A DNA stretch of 64,000 bases from the NCBI GenBank assembly GCA_944470555.2, contig OX104128.1:64053257-64117256 (forward strand), given 5' to 3'. The notes beneath the pieces were generated by a model that saw only the letters and a program-made list of their open reading frames with translations, was not told the DNA's origin and ran no database searches. The DNA comes from Heterobilharzia americana. Lineage: Eukaryota > Platyhelminthes > Trematoda > Strigeidida > Schistosomatidae. The position numbers and the translations under genes are program-made. Below, piece after piece: positions 12,801 to 22,878 of the stretch (position 1 is the first letter of the stretch; each line of letters opens with the position of its first letter).

Positions 12801-15438
12801 TCCTAATATAGAAAGTTAGGTGGAAGATTCTTTTGGAAATAAGTAAGGTATGGGGGGGTGGACCAGAAAAGGTTCAGGAAAAAACACACCTAGATAAACC
12901 ACACCTGTAACACACTCATCAACAGAACACGAATCATGAGACTTAGGCAGTTTACATAGGTTATGTTCACGTTCTTAGGCTAGAATTTATAGTCTGACAT
13001 TTCTAAGGATAAAGCTCAAATGGATTCATGAAGGACCATCGTGTAACTGTAGATAGGAAATCGTCCAGTAGGGAACAATCTGATGAAGAGGAGATATTAA
13101 TGAACTGATGTTTACTTTCGTCAGGCAAGCAGTTAATCGTGAAGATACTTAGAAATGGTATTCAAAGGATTTTTCAAAAAGTTAAACTAAAATGTTTGGT
13201 AAAACTATGAAACCATTTTTTCTTAAACTAGTTGAAATTTTCGAAGATATAGTTCCTATTTGATGATACATAGAAATAATGTTTGATGTTCTATGAGATA
13301 AGGTGAAAATTACAGGAGGACAAAGACTAAGGTTAGAGCCTACCACTATCATTGAACGTATGAACAAGGATAGAACCATAATTTCGAAAAATCTGAATGT
13401 AATAACAAGTGGATTGTTAAGTATATAATTAGCATCCTTACACCGACAAAATCCATGATGGTTATAATTCAACAGTGTAAAATGAAAGAGTTTCTCCTTC
13501 CACTGAATAGACGATAGGCATTAAGTAGTCAGGTTGAAATATACAGTAACACTTCATCTGTAGAATTATTGGATGAAAACTATAACTATTGTTCCAGGCG
13601 CATATAAATTATCTACAAGGAACTTGGGGTGTTTGCGAAACAGTTCGAGTGGCAATAACTCATATCATTACACAAAGGTATAATGCAACAAGACTAAACA
13701 AGAGATAAACAAATAGTAAGGATACACTGAATACTTTAGACAGTCATGAATAGAACAAAAATGCTTATTAAAGCAATTAACAAAATGTGATAATACCCGT
13801 TAAGATGAAGATAGAAAGTGAGTGTAGCTACGCTACTGGAATCATTTTTGAGCTATACCACATACAGTTTCCAGTAACAGGCTTCACTTGTCTTGTAAAT
13901 TCGAAGAAGAAAGCCTAAATCCTCTTGGAAAGTACAAACTAACGGCCAGAGACTTACTCATCATCATCAATATCAACATAGGACCAGGCATTACTGCGTA
14001 ACGGTTCAAGTTGCCACACCTCATATCAGTACATCAAGTATAAAGGTAGTGAGGTGAAGCGTGAATGTAAGAGAATGAAGTCAAAAGAAATATAAAGCAT
14101 GAGAAGAAAGGCAAGAAGAATGACAAAATGGCGAGAATCGGTATAGCATCATTAAGATGAGGATAATGTATGTATACAACAGCACCACTGACATCAGTAC
14201 ATGAAGGAAGATTAGGTCATGATGGGAGAGGTGGATAGCAGTTTGAAAGAAACTTCAATGCTGACAGAGTTGTGAGGGCGGCTGACACTTCCCGACTGCC
14301 CACACCGTGGAAGGCTATTTCTTCTTAAGGTACCTGAAAGAGATTTGTGTGACCGCAGAGCCCATCCGACATCTGATTGAGGCCTGTCACACTCAGCCTT
14401 TTGAGTATGATTATTTTGAACTTTTGTATTTTTAGGGCTGGATGGTTGAAAGGGAACGACAAATAAACCAACACCGCTGGCTCGGCGGACCGTGAGGCAT
14501 GGTGGAGTGTGTTATTTTCGGGGCCGACCTATTCTAACCCACCCCCCTCCCTCCAACTGAGAAGGCAGCATCAGCATGGCACTGCTGGTCAGCTCGTCCA
14601 AGGGAAACACCTTACTGCTGTCACACCCCATCCAGCTAGCAGCAGTACCACTTCGCCCTCAGACCCCCATCATAGTGTAGTAATTTACACCACAACGGTA
14701 ACTGCTTTTCGTCTAATCACTATCCAACAGACCTTTCTGGTATGGTAGGACCTCTAGGGAAGAAGCGTTCCACCAGCATAGCTCGTTGGATCATTGTGAT
14801 ATGCAAGGCCGACCACCACGTCAAGGTAACAGCTATCGGTACGAACAGACTTACTGAATTACCTTCTTTCATCAATAACCCAACATTAGATAACAGTTTT
14901 TTTTTAACATAATCGGACTGAAGATGTATACATTAAAATCATATACATGAAATGATGAGACCAAAGTTTCTCCTGTAGTTTCAATTATTTACAGTTCTAA
15001 TGAAAAAGGTCTGATCAAACTTCAAGAACTTACTTGTAGATCAAACCATACTGTTCTTTTGACTTTGTTCGGCCAAGTTTTTCACTTAATAAAGACTTAT
15101 ATATCCCATTAGTATATCTAAAGATTACAGTTTAAGTGAATATCAAGAATTTATAAACTAACTTATTTAATTCTTCGACTAGTTGTTTGAATGAAGTATT
15201 TTTAGAATCACGAATTTCTTGTATTACAACTAAATCATATCGAGATAATATCTTTATTTATAATGTTTTATTTTCAATAATATAAGTTAATATGTCAACA
15301 AACCTTGACTAGTATTAACAGGACATCCTTTTTAGAAACTTTATTTTGTCCAAACACTTGAATGTTGAATGATCCAATTTTAATGGATTCCGTATTGAAA
15401 ATTGAACAAAAAATGAAAAATAGTAGGATTCTACACAT
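6857..15438 (-). CDS. DNase I-family secreted endonuclease (eight exons, complete)
   Basis: A Mg/Ca-dependent double-strand DNA endonuclease of the DNase I / DNASE1L family is predicted. Coding exons on the minus strand are 15304-15438, 15163-15251, 15034-15117, 11242-11342, 11079-11191, 9216-9370, 8437-8533 and 6857-6904. All introns are GT-AG and every phase joins, giving 822 nt and 273 residues. Residues 1-18 form a hydrophobic signal peptide (MCRILLFFIF...). Family motifs follow in order: GSFNIQVFG (N25), VVIQEIRD (E57, R59), SKEQYG (E96), IIVHLDP (H147), LGDMNADC (D181, N183, C186), GDCAYDR (C222, D225) and SDHYPVEV (D264, H265). These match the catalytic and metal-binding positions and the main disulfide of DNase I; the small disulfide loop of the mammalian enzyme is not seen. 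The first two introns are 52 and 45 nt and intron 4 is 50 nt, while introns 3, 5, 6 and 7 are 0.7 to 3.7 kb and hold LINE insertions. Secretion is inferred from the signal peptide. Confidence 0.9.
7250..7505 (+). mobile_element. Decayed family A 3' end in DNase intron 7
   Basis: The segment ends 'gcctggtcctataatgaaattgatgatgat', which matches the 3' terminus of family A, including a TGAT-like tail. The preceding pyrimidine-rich part resembles the 3' UTR at 21895-22000. No reading frame remains. Confidence 0.5.
7590..7727 (+). mobile_element. Family B 3' tail fragment in DNase intron 7
   Basis: About 130 bp match the family B 3' end ('ccctatgttccacttagaac') with an (AAT)n tail. Confidence 0.6.
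10501..10521 (+). repeat. (GAT)n microsatellite
   Basis: Six to seven GAT repeats lie in the intron between DNase exons 5 and 6. Confidence 0.8.
11418..11850 (-). mobile_element. RTE-like family B 3' fragment in DNase intron 3
   Basis: On the minus strand this is the family B C-terminus and 3' UTR. The plus strand begins 'ttatttgtcccttgggttcc' after (TTA)n, as in the copies at 353, 16677 and 29280. It starts only about 75 bp upstream of DNase exon 4 in transcript order. Confidence 0.7.
12105..12128 (+). repeat. (AAT)n microsatellite
   Basis: A run of AAT repeats in DNase intron 3 without an attached LINE end that I can recognise. Confidence 0.7.
13950..14855 (-). mobile_element. Internally deleted non-autonomous derivative of RTE-like family A
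   Basis: In minus orientation the copy runs from 14846 to 13959. About 640 bp (14846-14200) match the 5' region of the full element at 18154-18765, and about 240 bp (14198-13959) match its 3' UTR from about 21830 to the end. The two are joined directly near 14198-14200, so roughly 3 kb including the endonuclease and reverse transcriptase are gone. The 9-bp sequence agacttact flanks the copy at 13950-13958 and 14847-14855 and may be the target duplication. It lies in intron 3 of the DNase I-like gene, in the same orientation as the gene. Confidence 0.8.
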
Positions 15439-15834
15439 TTGAATAAGTTGTATGATACCTTAGGCTATAAATCATTTCTAGTAGAATGTCTAATTTTGTT
15501 TATTATACATAAAGTGTTATGCATCGCTGAGAATTTTATTGGTCGACCTAGTATGTCTGTGTTATAATGTGCACTACTGCTTCTACATTCATACACTTAT
15601 ACACATCTGATTAAAGTTACTTTCATTCTCAATAAATGTAAAGATGGCAACCTAGAGAAATAAAGTTGTAGACACCAAAATACCGATTCATTTCTCTGAA
15701 TATTTGTTTCGAAATATATGGTCTTCTTATAGGGTTAATCTATGTAAGACAATGGATAACAGTCCTGTATATGAACATCGAAAATAAACCATAACAACAT
15801 TACTATTTTTTGACATACTTGTTATTCTCTGTTG
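15439..15834. promoter_or_regulatory. Upstream region of the DNase I-like gene
   Basis: This is the minus-strand 5' flank of the DNase start codon (ATG at 15438-15436). It probably contains the promoter and 5' UTR. I see no unambiguous TATA box or spliced-leader acceptor, so the assignment rests on position only. Confidence 0.25.
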
Positions 15835-15995
15835 TTTTGTTGGATCAAATTGTTCGATCTCTATTGGCATATGGGCTCCTATGCGGATACCTCGACATTG
15901 CCTGAATGTTAATTACCATGAATTGGTTAGTTATGGTGGTTGCGTCCTGGATTCTTCTGATAACCACAACCAACCAATTTATCATAACGACACTG
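15835..15995 (+). repeat. Family S repeat with short fold-back
   Basis: A minus-oriented tail (about 15840-15940, with 'ggcatatgggctcctatgcg') turns into plus orientation at 15942 (gcgtcctggattc). The arms 'gaattggttagttatggtgg' and its partner ending near 15988 can pair around a loop of about 19 nt. The loop carries the hammerhead cleavage triplet GTC followed by CTGG, but the CUGAUGA and GAAA parts of the ribozyme are missing. Confidence 0.6.
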
Positions 15996-16433
15996 TTCAA
16001 TCAAGGAGGCGATACGACTGTTACTTGTATAATAATAAATACTGGAATTATGTCCATTGAAGTGAACACTAGACCAGGTGGCCAATTTCAATAGTTCACT
16101 CTTGAATAAAATATTTCCTACTCACTAGAATGAGGTTGAAAACTATCTTCAAAGAAAGAGGCAATTCAGCGGGGAAGTTTTCTTTCTCCATGATGTCAAT
16201 TTCTAAAGCTCTAAAATTGTATTTATATATACTAGAAACATGTAATAATCTGTTATTGAACAAAAGGGCATCCTTGAATCATTAGGCTAGTGTTAAAACC
16301 AAAATGAAGCGTGGAAAGTTGTTTCGTAGTAATCTGTTCGACATTTATAATATTGAGAAAGGCAAGAAATCTGATAATTTTCACCTTGTGGCTTAGCGTT
16401 CGTATGATCAGAGCGAGTTCTTATTTTGACTAC

Positions 16434-16570
16434 AGTTTTAGTTGGCAAAAAATTTAGTGTCATGCTGGACATCGTCGTCAATGCATCTTACGACTCCACT
16501 TCCTTGTGAACTCGTGATGGACTGATGATGACATCCAGCATGATACTGAAACGTTTGCCAACCAAAACTC
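16434..16570. repeat. Imperfect inverted repeat, about 46-bp arms
   Basis: The arm 16434-16479 (with 'gtcatgctggacatcgtcgtc') is the reverse complement, with about ten mismatches, of 16524-16570 (with 'gatgatgacatccagcatga'). The spacer is 44 nt. No ORF is associated. Confidence 0.6.
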
Positions 16571-16676
16571 TAGCTCAGAGAACAGCTCAATTTGAACAAC
16601 TCTCACCTTGTCAAAGGGTCAGTGAGTAAATTTCCAAATATAGAACTGCTGATCACCAGATTACGCATGTACATTT

Positions 16677-17118
16677 ATATTTTATTATTTATTTATCCCT
16701 TGAGTTCCTAATGGAACATAGGGCTTCAGTAGCACGTCTCCAATACGTTCTGTTCTCTGAAATCTTTTGAACCTGGCTCCACGACAGCTCACAAGCTCTC
16801 ATTCACTTCAATATGATACCTTCTCATCTTGTGCTGGGTTCAAACATGGTGTGGACATTCCATGTCCCCACGTTTACTTTCGTTTTCATCGAAGGAGAGA
16901 AGACACACTGTCCAATTGGCTTGCCGAAGGCTTTCACCAACCGGTGACATTTCGCCTCTCCGATTCCAGCAAGGAATAATTTTGTTTTTATTTTTTATAT
17001 TTTGTTTGTGCTTTGAAGTTTCTTTAGCGGTTGGATTGGCTTTATGGGGTAGGGTTGCTAGCCCTATGCCTAACCTTCCCTCTTTACCCGGGCTCAGGAT
17101 CGGCTAGTAAATAGTGAA
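16677..17118 (-). mobile_element. RTE-like family B, internally deleted copy
   Basis: The 3' end (16677-16830, 'cccttgagttcctaatggaa') is followed by about 150 bp of uncertain origin and then by a segment (16980-17115) that is the reverse complement of the presumed 5' region at 3425-3540. The coding core is absent. Confidence 0.6.
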
Positions 17119-18138
17119 CTAGTTAACCAGGCGAGATTACGTATGTATATATATTCAATATTTAGTTGAAAAACAAACCGTGTAACTAAGTAAATATAAC
17201 TATGAACTACGTATTATACAGTGAATACTTAGTCAAAGATAACGGAAAGGTCAGTAAACAACTAATACATTTTCAGGAATGGATAAAGACTGTTATTCCA
17301 CCTCCTACAATAAAACTGTTATTTTTTATTAGATCTTGAATTCTCTACAAAACTATGCCTATATTCTTTTATATGGTTGTGGTGTGTGCCATCATTTAAA
17401 GAAAACTTTCTAATGATTTACACAATGTGTTGTACATGCTAAGCCACCGTCTAACTAGACGTGAAACAAGGTTAAGGGTGGTCCGATCATGACATGGTCA
17501 CAGCCTATGAAGTTTTTGATTGTTAGTGTGAAACGCATAGGCAGGTGCAGACTACCTGGTTGGCGTCTTCCAGGCTATAAAAAGTAATAACTGGAAACAC
17601 TTAGTGTCATAGCTTAAAGATGATTACAATGACGTATATACACCCTTTATCATTTTCAAAGCCTACAATATTTTCAATCTGCTTAATTTTTTTCTACTCC
17701 CACCTCTCATATTGTTATATCTTCGAACGCCAACGGTTGTATATATACATATTCCGAACGAATATAATACGTACACTTAGCTGACAGCTAACTTAGTATG
17801 CAAGAGCCAGTGACATCGACCCCGGGACGAATCGAGAGAAGACCGAAGCTGGATGATAGGAAAGTTTATTGCTCCCAAAATATAATAATAATCAATCCCA
17901 AAACACGTAAATATGTACACACATGAAAAATGACTTTGTCCGCAATTTGAGACATTGACATAGTAAGAGTGACGATTAACCAATCAGCGATTTACATTAC
18001 AATGTGTGCAGAAAATAGACTACTAGTCACACCGTAGAAAATGGTATGGGAATGACACGTCCATATGTTCAGATTAATGACAATGTTTTATACAAAACTT
18101 GGAGCCTTACAACACATACTTTTGTTTGCTTTGATATC
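17119..18138. other. Mostly unrecognised; decayed family A piece near 17450-17620
   Basis: Near 17530-17575 the plus strand contains 'ggtgcagactacctggttgg', which resembles the C-terminal end of family A. The rest shows no feature I can support. Confidence 0.35.
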
Positions 18139-18471
18139 GATCCTTGTCTATCCCGGAGGATAGCTGCTACCTTGACGTGGTGGTCGGCCTTGCATATCAC
18201 AATGATCCAACGAGCTATGCTGGTGGAACGCTTCTTCCCTAGAGATCCTACCATACCAGAAAGGTCTGTTGGATAGTGATTAGACGAAAAGCAGTTACCG
18301 TTGTGGTGTAAATTACTACACTATGATGGGGGTCTGAGGGCGAAGTCGTACTGCTGCTAGCTGGATGGGGTGTGACAGCAGTAAGGTGTTTCCCTTGGAT
18401 GACCAGCAGTGCCATGCTGATGCTGCCTTCTCAGTGGAAGGGGGGGGTAGAAAAGGTCGGCCCCAAAAATA

Positions 18472-20007
18472 ACACACTCCACCACGTCTCACGGTCTTCC
18501 GGGCTGTCGTTTCCTTTCGACCATCCGGCCCCAAAAATACAAAAGTTCAAAATAATCATACTCAAAAGGCTGGGTGTGACAGGCCTCAAGCAGATGTCCG
18601 ATGGGCTCTGCGGTCACACAAATCTCTTTCAGGTACCTTAAGAAGAAATAGCCTTCCACGGTGTGGGCAGCCGGGAAGTGTCAACCGCCCTCACAACTCT
18701 GTCAGCACCCAAGTTTCTTCTGACTGCTATCCTCCTCCTCCATCATTACCTTCTAATCTTCCTTCACGTCTCTTAATTAATGATGCTGCATCATCTTCAA
18801 TTTCTCCTACCTCTGCAGCCTTCGACAACGATCTGAGTCCACAGAACAGCATCCCTGGTCTCCTTAAACCACGCTCCAAATTACATATTGGAGCCTTCAA
18901 TGTCCGCACCCTCCGTCAAATTGGCCAACAGGCTTCGTTGGCAAAGACTCTAGCAACTCGGGCATGGATGTGTGCTGTGTTTGTGAGACACGCATACAGG
19001 ACCCAAGTGTGGTTATTCACCTGACCTCTCCTGACCAATCTGGTGAATCTGCAAAATTCACCCTTCGAGTTTCTGGAGATTCGATAGCTAGCTCTCGTGG
19101 TCTTGCAGGTGTAGGTATAGCATTAAGCACCAGGGCAGAAAACTCACTACTAGACTGGATCCCAGTTGATAGTCGCCTCTGCGCTATGAGGCTGAACGGC
19201 ACAGTGAGAACTAAAAGGAATAGTGAGACTCGCCGTTGTCTCTTTGTAATCTCTGCTTACGCACCCACTGACTGTAGTTCGGATGAAGTGAAGGACGAGT
19301 TCTACCATAAACTGTCTAACCTCCTCTCGAAAGCCAAACGTTCGGACGTAGTGGTTGTTGCAGGTGACCTCAACGCACAGGTGGGTAGACTGAGTGAGGC
19401 AGAAAGGCACTTAGGTGGCACTTTCGGAATCCCAGCTGAACGTACAGATAACGGTGATCGCCTATTACAACTATGCTCAGATAACCGCCTATTTTTAGCC
19501 AGCACAAATTTCAGACATAAAGAAAGGCACTGTCTGACCTGGCGTCCACCGAGCTCGACTCAGCGATGGACACAGATAGACCACATTGCTATTAGTCATC
19601 GCTGGAGAGGATCGGTGGAAGACTGCCGCTCCTTCTGGAGTACGTGTTTGGACAGCGATCATGCGTTGGTCCGAGCACGTATATGCCTGCGTCTCAATGG
19701 ACGTAGAAAAAATTTGGCAACAAAACCACTACGAGTTCTGCTGGACAACGAAAACACCAAAGCCGTGTTCAGTGAGAAGTTGGCTAGGCAGTTATCGGAA
19801 CAAAAGACTGTCACTCATCCAGAAGAAGCTTGGTGCCATCTTCAGTCTACTGTAAAAGCAGCACTGGAGACTGTAGCCGACTCCAAGATAATGGCTAAAA
19901 AGAGCCAGTGGATATCAGCAGCTTCTTCCAAACTAATGGATGCACGTGAATGCATCCCTGCAGGCTCTGAGTACAATGAAGAGCGAGCGCAACTTAAAAA
20001 TAACTGA
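18472..20007 (+). pseudogene. Family A N-terminal region and endonuclease, frameshifted
   Basis: From about 18472 one frame is open through a low-complexity N-terminal part (SSDCYPPPPS near 18725) to KLHIGAFNVRTLRQ (18878-18919), the start of the endonuclease fold. A one-base shift near 18960 moves the frame to that of 18964-20007. There the endonuclease continues with VCETRIQD, LFVISAYAPT, VVVVAGDLNAQVG, TWRPPSSTQRWTQIDHIAIS and SDHALVRA, covering the catalytic E, D/N and H positions. The reading frame stops at 20005-20007 because of another one-base shift (the sequence continues as LRNDREQWWAAKAKEMEK in the next frame). The product would nick the genomic target to prime reverse transcription. 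Confidence 0.85.
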
Positions 20008-21112
20008 CGAAAAGTCTGCGCAACGATCGTGAACAGTGGTGGGCAGCAAAGGCTAAAGAGATGGAAAAGGCAGCGGCGATCGGTAACAGTAGACAGTTAT
20101 TTAGACTTATTAAGGAGACTGGGGGGAAATGGTCAACAACAGTTAGTGAGGTTATAGCGGAGAAGGACGGATCTGCGATTCACTCGCAGGGAAGGCGACT
20201 GGAACGATGGGCAGAACACTTCGAGGAACAGTTTAACTGGCCTCCAGCCACCATTGCGCTGCCCGCTATCCAGTCGGACCCTGAATGGGACATAGAGACA
20301 GGTCCCCCAACACTAGAAGAAGTTGAGAAAGCGGTAGGTAGCCTGAAACGGGAAGGGCAGCAGGACCAGACGGACTACCTGCTGAGGTATACAAGAATGG
20401 TGGTAGAGTTCTCTTAGTCAGGCTAACGGAAGTGTTAGCCAGTATATGGGAATCAAATACGATCCCCTCCGACTGGTCTAAGTCACTCATCATCCCAGTC
20501 TTCAAGAAAGGCGAGAAGTCCTCTTGTGATAACCACAGAGGAATCAGCCTGACAAACATAGTGTCTAAGATCCTAAGTTCTATAATTCTCCGACGCCTGA
20601 GTGGAGCTCGGGAACAGCAAGCCCGAGAAAACCAGGCAGGCTTTAGACCTGGCCGTGGATGTATCGACCAAATATTCACACTGCGCCAGGTCCTGGAACA
20701 TAGGCATGCTTACAGACGCCCGACAATAGCTGTATTTCTCGACCTGAAGGCGGCATTTGACTCCGTTGATCGAGAAGTCTTATGGCAATGTCTGTCACTG
20801 AAAGGCGTGCCTAGTAAGTACATCACCTTATTGAAAGCTCTCTACTCGAACACTTGTGGGCATGTTAGAGCCTATGGTGAGTTGTCCAGGGAGCTATACT
20901 CATCAAGTGGTGTCCGTCAAGGATGCCCACTATCCCCATTCTTATTTAATTTTATCATAGATATTCTTATGGAGGTTTCCCTCTCGTCACCTAATTACAC
21001 AGACGTTGACCCAATCACAGGTGAATTTTCTTTAGATCTAGAATATGCAGATGACATAGTCCTGTTAGGTGAACACGCTGACAAGATGCTGAGTCTTCTG
21101 AACACTTTATAG
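20008..21112 (+). pseudogene. Family A reverse transcriptase, frameshifted and truncated
   Basis: The part at 20061-20366 (EKAAAIGNSRQLFRLIKETGG) shifts frame near 20366 and resumes as PDGLPAEVYKNGG. The track from about 20432 then carries PVFKKG, HRGISLTNIVSKI, FRPGRGCIDQIFTLRQ, VFLDLKAAFDSVDREVLW (motif A), SSGVRQGCPLSPFLFNF (motif B) and LEYADDIVLL (motif C with intact YADD). The frame ends at a TAG (21110-21112) where the sister copy at 6.5 kb has CAG, so this is a C-to-T nonsense change. The enzyme core itself looks recently functional. Confidence 0.85.
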
Positions 21113-21890
21113 CAATTAGAGAATGTTTTGGATGCGTTTCTCACCACCCAAATACAAATTGTTGCTCCAGGATCGGTCTTCAACGAGGCCACGGCTAACA
21201 ATAGAGTGTAGTGATTGAGTGTCGACCACACTTTACTTACCTGGGAAGTAGGGTCAGCCCTGGTGGCTCAGTGGCCGATGAGATCTCTGCACGGATACAA
21301 AAGGCTCGGCTGGCTTTTGCCAACTTACGCCGCCTGTGGCGCAAACGTGATATCCGATTGTCTACTAAGGGTCGCATGTGCTGCACAGCAGTCTGCTGTG
21401 TTCTACTGTATGACTGTGAAACATGGCCATTGAAGGTGGAAGACATAAGAAGGCTTCAAGTGTTTGACCACCGTTGCCTTAGTCGTATATAGGTCGTATT
21501 GCGTGGTGTCACCACGTGAGTAATGCAGAAATCAGGTATAGAGTTTGAGAGAGAAGAGGTAATACAGGTGACGAGGTTATGAACCTTCATCGAGTGAGAT
21601 GGTTGGGACACGTGTTACGTATGCCTAGTCGCCGATTGCCTTGCCACACAATGTTGGCTGAAGTAGGTCCAGACTGGAAAAGGCGCGAGGTGGCCAGACT
21701 AAATCATGGCATAAATGTATGAAGTCTCTGACTGTTGGTTTAAGCCATGTAGGACGATGCAGACCAGGTGGTTATGGTCGGCGGGACGATAGGGACCAGT
21801 GGTTGGAGACTCTAGGTGATATGGCTGAGAACCGATGTCAGTGGCGCAGACGTGTGTACATATTATCGTCATCTTAACTACACTACACCG
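21113..21890 (+). pseudogene. Family A C-terminal domain
   Basis: After the nonsense codon the frame continues briefly (QLENVLDAFLTTQIQI) and then shifts. The 93-residue frame at 21211-21492 (FTYLGSRVSPGGS, LLYDCETWPLK) is identical to the one at 6124-6405. A TA insertion in 'cgtatataggtcg' breaks the link to the following part (WLGHVLRMPSRRLPCHTMLAEVG and onward). The copy near 63.6 kb lacks this insertion. Confidence 0.8.
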
Positions 21891-22087
21891 AATCTCACCA
21901 TTTCGTCATTCCTCTTTCCTTTCTTCTCGTACTTTATATTTCTTTTGACTGGATTCTCTTATCTTCATCCTTCACCTCACTACCTTTTTACTTGATGTGC
22001 TGATATGAGGTGTGGCAACTCGAACCGTTACGCAGTAATGCCTGGTCCTGTGTTGATAATGATTGATTGATTGATCCTCGTCTATCC

Positions 22088-22469
22088 GCCATTTCTTACC
22101 ATGCTTTAGTGAAGTGTAGCAACTTCAACAAACGCATTTCTGTGTCACCTATCTGACAAGACATTAAACAGCGTTTTAAAAAGTATAAAAGTGAAATAAG
22201 TTATTTGATAGTAATTGACATTATCAATTACAATATAGCCACTAAACTATTTGGTAGGACACTGAAGTGCAACGCTTTGTGTACGTACAATGTGAGCAAT
22301 TAATCAACGTGATATTCTCTATGAACTAAACTAGGCTCACTTGTTGTCATTAACTGCAAAAGTGACCCTGACAAGATTCATATTCAATGTATGTATCACA
22401 ATTGAATTGACAATTTAAACTGGACAAATAGCTGTTTTGTATTTTTGAGATGAATGGGGATTTTTAATT
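22088..22469. other. Unrecognised AT-rich sequence
   Basis: This is the 3' flank of the family A insertion. Nothing else is visible. Confidence 0.4.
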
Positions 22470-22878
22470 TAGAAGTAGTATTCATCATGGACTGACATCA
22501 GTTGGGGAACTATTGAAAATCTGGGGACACTAGACAGCTGTTTCGCCCTAGTATAGGACTCCTCAGCAGTACGCACCCATGACACAGCTAGAGATCGAAC
22601 TAAGGACCTTCAGGTTTCACGGCGAACGCGTTGACCATTCAGTCACGCTATGTCGTAAATTGACAGAAGTTGGAAATTGTGAACCACTGGAAACCAACCC
22701 AGTGGCTGAATGGTTAACGTGTTCGCCGTGAAACCTGAGGATCCTGAGTTCGATCCCTAGCCGTGTCGTGGGTGCGTACTGCTTAGGAGTCCCATACTAG
22801 AAGGAAACAGCTGTCCAGTGCTCCCAGACTTTCAAATGTTCCCCAACTGATGTCAGTCCATGATGAATACTACTTCTA
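22470..22878. repeat. Family T hammerhead repeat as a head-to-head inverted pair
   Basis: A minus-oriented copy (about 22470-22665) faces a plus-oriented copy (about 22690-22878). The outer ends are reverse complements ('agtattcatcatggactgac' and its partner). The plus copy has tRNA-like A and B boxes (tggctgaatggttaac near 22712 and gagttcgatccc near 22747). The inverted arrangement could form a long hairpin of about 190 bp per arm. Confidence 0.75.
22527..22573 (-). ncRNA. Hammerhead ribozyme (family T), probably near-functional
   Basis: On the minus strand the core reads CTGAGGA, a stem II of GTCC/GGGC around TATACTA, then GAAAC, a minimal stem III and the cleavage triplet GTC at 22535-22533. 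Stem I between GTACTG and TAGTGT relies on G-U pairs. The conserved core residues are all present. Confidence 0.65.

Larger units (their letters stand above)
18139..22087 (+). mobile_element. Nearly full-length RTE-like LINE family A with 15-bp target duplication
   Basis: The element spans 18154-22072 and is flanked by gatccttgtctatcc (18139-18153) and gatcctcgtctatcc (22073-22087), which differ at one base. The 5' part reads into a Pro/Ser-rich N-terminal region, then an apurinic-type endonuclease, a reverse transcriptase and a C-terminal WLGHVLRMP-type domain. The 3' end is a short TGAT repeat (22059-22072), typical of RTE elements. Several frameshifts and a nonsense codon make it inactive. 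The exact schistosome family name (for example SR2-like) cannot be decided from memory. Confidence 0.88.

Noticed and set aside
13182..13472. 96-codon minus-strand frame in DNase intron 3
   Set aside because: No domain, no splice support, composition like random AT-rich sequence.
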